NCBI GenBank assembly: GCA_019242135.1 | Contig: JAFAWC010000172.1 | Location: 1 to 6,375, forward strand | Length of the DNA stretch: 6,375 nt | From: Mycobacteriaceae bacterium | GTDB taxonomy: Bacteria; Actinomycetota; Actinomycetes; Mycobacteriales; Mycobacteriaceae | Direction of reading: 5' to 3' | Part shown: piece after piece, positions 5,446 through 6,375 of the stretch | Layout of the letters: the number at the start of each line of letters is the position of its first letter | How positions within the stretch are numbered: position 1 is the stretch's first letter | Notes under the pieces: generated by a model | Told to the model about the DNA's origin: nothing | Database searches by the model: none | Seen by the model: only the letters and a program-made list of their open reading frames with translations | Translations under genes and position numbers: made by a program

Positions 5446-5476
5446 GAGCGGTGGCGGAGGTGAGCGGTGGCGGAGG
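5446..5476. repeat. 15-bp direct repeat duplicating the 3' end of tRNA-Ser(TGA)
   Basis: GAGCGGTGGCGGAGG occurs at 5446-5460 and again at 5462-5476, separated by one T (period 16). The second copy is the tRNA gene's own 3' end: the whole acceptor 3' strand, the discriminator, three bases beyond it and part of the T stem. A shorter third match, GCGGTGGCG, lies at 5419-5427. Slippage or the footprint of an element that used the tRNA 3' end are both possible; no integrase or other element gene is present. Confidence 0.85.
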
Positions 5477-5551
5477 GATTTGAACCCCCGGACGGTGTTA
5501 GCCGTCTCTCGCTTTCAAGGCGAGTGCATTAGGCCGCTCTGCCACGCCACC
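5465..5551 (-). tRNA. tRNA-Ser (anticodon TGA)
   Basis: Reverse-strand class II tRNA of 87 nt. Acceptor GGTGGCG/CGCCACC, discriminator G, anticodon arm CTCGC-CTTGAAA-GCGAG with TGA, a long variable arm (GACGG with CCGTC) and T arm GGGGG-TTCAAAT-CCCTC. It reads UCA and probably UCG and UCU. CCA is not encoded (the next bases are CTC). Upstream, reverse-strand TACCCT at 5564-5559 fits TANNNT and would start transcription at 5552, one base before the mature 5' end; no clear -35. It stands alone between echA21 (convergent) and marR. Confidence 0.96.
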
Positions 5552-5558
5552 GCGGACA

Positions 5559-5564
5559 AGGGTA
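5559..5564 (-). promoter_or_regulatory. Candidate -10 element (TACCCT) for tRNA-Ser(TGA)
   Basis: TACCCT on the reverse strand fits TANNNT and places +1 at 5552, directly before the tRNA 5' end at 5551. No recognisable -35 lies 16-18 bases further up, so this is a weak call. Confidence 0.28.
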
Positions 5565-5654
5565 GCTTGCGGGTCCTGTTGCGGTGAGGCGGTAACCAGC
5601 GCGGAAAAGTGCGAGTAGCGACCACGTGGAATACCGTTTCGCGGCGGCGGTGGG

Positions 5655-6167
5655 TCAGGGGCGGCTGAGCCGGGCGGGAGGGTCGGCCAGCGTGAGTCCG
5701 GCATTGATCCGGCGGCAGTTTTCGCCGAGCGCCGCGACCTGCGGCCTGGACAGCTGGCCCAGGAAGTGCGACTTGACGCAGTGGCCGTAGGTGATCATTG
5801 CCTGTTCCACCGCGAGGCGGCCTTCGTCGGTGATCGTCGCAATCACGCCGCGCCCGTCGTCCGGGCTTGCCGCACGTTGCACGAGGCCCTGACTCTCGAG
5901 CCTCCGGATTTGCCGGGTGACCCGGCTGGGGAGCGACATCAGGCCGTCGGCAAGGTCGCCCATCCGGGCCGCGCCGCCGGGCGACTTGTTCAACATGTCC
6001 AACAGCCGAACGTCCACAAGTGTCAGTTTGTGGGAATCGACCAGACCGCGGTTGAGCATCGCCGACATCCGCAGCGACGCCTCTAGGAAGTTTTGCCAGG
6101 ATCGCAACTCATCCAGGTCCAACCCAGGCACCTGGCCATTGGACCGAACAGAGATCAACCCGTCCAT
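5655..6167 (-). CDS. MarR-family transcriptional regulator (170 aa)
   Basis: The fold is the MarR winged helix. A dimerisation helix with LRSWQNFLEASLRM (21-34) comes first, then KLTLVDVRLLDML (47-59). The helix-turn-helix is MGDLADGLMSLPSRVTRQI (69-87), followed by RRLESQGLVQR (88-98). The wing contains SPDDGRGVIATITDEG (101-116), where the Asp-x-Arg pattern is the family hallmark. The C-terminal helices complete the dimer interface. ATG 6167 was chosen over the longer open frame upstream because family similarity begins near residue 20, and AGGA ends 9 nt before it; the same bases form TAGGAT, a possible -10. The gene is divergent from the oxidoreductase at 6234 across 66 bp, so self-regulation and control of that gene are likely. 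The ligand is unknown; phenolics, oxidants or quinones are usual for such pairs. Confidence 0.88.
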   Translation of the reverse strand: MDGLISVRSNGQVPGLDLDELRSWQNFLEASLRMSAMLNRGLVDSHKLTLVDVRLLDMLNKSPGGAARMGDLADGLMSLPSRVTRQIRRLESQGLVQRAASPDDGRGVIATITDEGRLAVEQAMITYGHCVKSHFLGQLSRPQVAALGENCRRINAGLTLADPPARLSRP

Positions 6168-6175
6168 GGCGCAAC

Positions 6176-6181
6176 ATCCTA
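6176..6181 (-). promoter_or_regulatory. Candidate -10 (TAGGAT) or SD (AGGA) of marR
   Basis: Reverse-strand TAGGAT with eight bases to ATG 6167. It fits TANNNT, implying a leader of 0-2 nt, but the AGGA inside it is also at a normal SD distance. Both uses cannot hold on one transcript: if AGGA is the SD, the promoter must lie further upstream, inside the shared region. Confidence 0.33.
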
Positions 6182-6196
6182 GGTCAGAGGCCGTTG

Positions 6197-6234
6197 CCGC
6201 GTGACCGAATTGGCGCGGTAGTAGCGTGACGTCA
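6197..6234. promoter_or_regulatory. Candidate operator elements between marR and the oxidoreductase
   Basis: Two symmetric sites lie in the 66-bp divergent spacer. The first is an inverted repeat, CCGCG (6197-6201) and CGCGG (6214-6218), with a 12-bp gap and only one further matching pair inside. The second is a perfect 8-bp palindrome, TGACGTCA (6227-6234), running from the last base of the oxidoreductase -10 to the A of its start codon. A bound regulator would cover the transcription start. Both are plausible MarR sites by position; neither is long enough to be sure. Confidence 0.28.
6222..6227 (+). promoter_or_regulatory. -10 element (TAGCGT) placing the oxidoreductase on a leaderless mRNA
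   Basis: TAGCGT fits TANNNT and is separated by exactly six bases (GACGTC) from the ATG at 6234, the same geometry as hisC2. No SD precedes the ATG. Confidence 0.45.
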
Positions 6235-6375
6235 TGCGCGCCGTCGTCGCCCACTCCGCAGAAGAACTTTCCTGGGAGGAGGTATCCGATGTGCGCGCGG
6301 GCCCGGGCGAAGTCCTGGTGCGGGTCCGGTCCGCCGGGGTGAACCGCGCTGATCTGCTGCAGGCGGCGGGGCACT
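6234..6375 (+). CDS. Zinc-independent quinone oxidoreductase-like protein, MDR superfamily, N-terminal part (runs off the window)
   Basis: The 47 complete codons visible read MRAVVAHSAEELSWEEVSD, then RAGPGEVLVRVRSAGVNRAD and LLQAAGH. This is the start of the GroES-like domain of medium-chain dehydrogenase/reductases. GPGEVLVRV and SAGVNRADLLQ are hallmarks of the NADPH:quinone reductase subgroup, where Asn replaces the Cys that binds catalytic zinc in alcohol dehydrogenases. The Rossmann domain is outside the window, so cofactor use cannot be checked. Reduction of quinones or enones with NADPH in the cytosol is the likely role. It is divergent from marR and probably under its control. Confidence 0.85.
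   Translation, partial: MRAVVAHSAEELSWEEVSDVRAGPGEVLVRVRSAGVNRADLLQAAGH

Noticed and set aside
5327..5587. Forward ORF containing RWRRDLNPRT
   Set aside because: Antisense of tRNA-Ser(TGA) joined to the out-of-frame end of echA21; same false pattern.
6168..6374. 69-residue N-terminal extension of the MarR protein
   Set aside because: It would run antisense through the start of the divergent oxidoreductase and has no MarR-family similarity; ATG 6167 gives a normal-length regulator.

Overview
The window is high-GC DNA from a mycobacterium. The order hisC2 (aromatic aminotransferase) > convergent TIGR03086-family gene > enoyl-CoA hydratase/isomerase echA21 is the order I recall for Rv3772-Rv3773c-Rv3774 of M. 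tuberculosis. The HisC2 protein clearly differs from the tuberculosis one, and other genes here (a DUF2252 protein, a DUF6131 mini-membrane protein, a MarR regulator) point to a non-tuberculous species. The species cannot be fixed from the sequence alone.

Layout. 1-201 (-): 5' end of a phosphatidylserine decarboxylase-family gene that runs out of the window. 211-644: non-coding, with a hairpin and a possible sigma-F-like promoter. 645-824 (+): a 59-residue two-helix membrane protein (DUF6131 type), preceded by the clearest Shine-Dalgarno (SD) sequence in the window. 825-1089: intergenic, mostly a five-copy tandem repeat of about 25 bp. 1090-2469 (+): DUF2252 protein with kinase-like motifs. 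2536-2715 (-): tRNA-Ser(GCT) and tRNA-Arg(ACG), read as one unit from a recognisable promoter. 2831-3901 (+): hisC2. 3876-4460 (-): TIGR03086-family protein, overlapping hisC2 tail to tail. 4489-4569 (+): a possible leaderless 26-residue ORF. 4593-5417 (+): echA21, with the catalytic residues of a dienoyl-CoA isomerase. 5465-5551 (-): tRNA-Ser(TGA), its 3' end followed by a 15-bp duplication. 5655-6167 (-): MarR regulator, divergent from a quinone-oxidoreductase-like gene that starts at 6234 and leaves the window.

How the parts work together. Most genes are independent housekeeping or lipid/amino-acid metabolism functions. The likely regulatory pair is marR with the divergent oxidoreductase, which share a 66-bp control region. 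The strongest pattern not explained by the gene list is how translation starts. Four start codons lie exactly 6 nt after a TANNNT -10 hexamer, so the predicted +1 is the A of ATG. Three more lie 8 nt after one. Most of these starts have no good SD. This is the signature of leaderless mycobacterial mRNAs. I found no convincing novel defence or mobile system; the best candidates for something undescribed are the leaderless micro-ORF at 4489, the tandem repeat at 895-1019, and the motif order of the DUF2252 protein.
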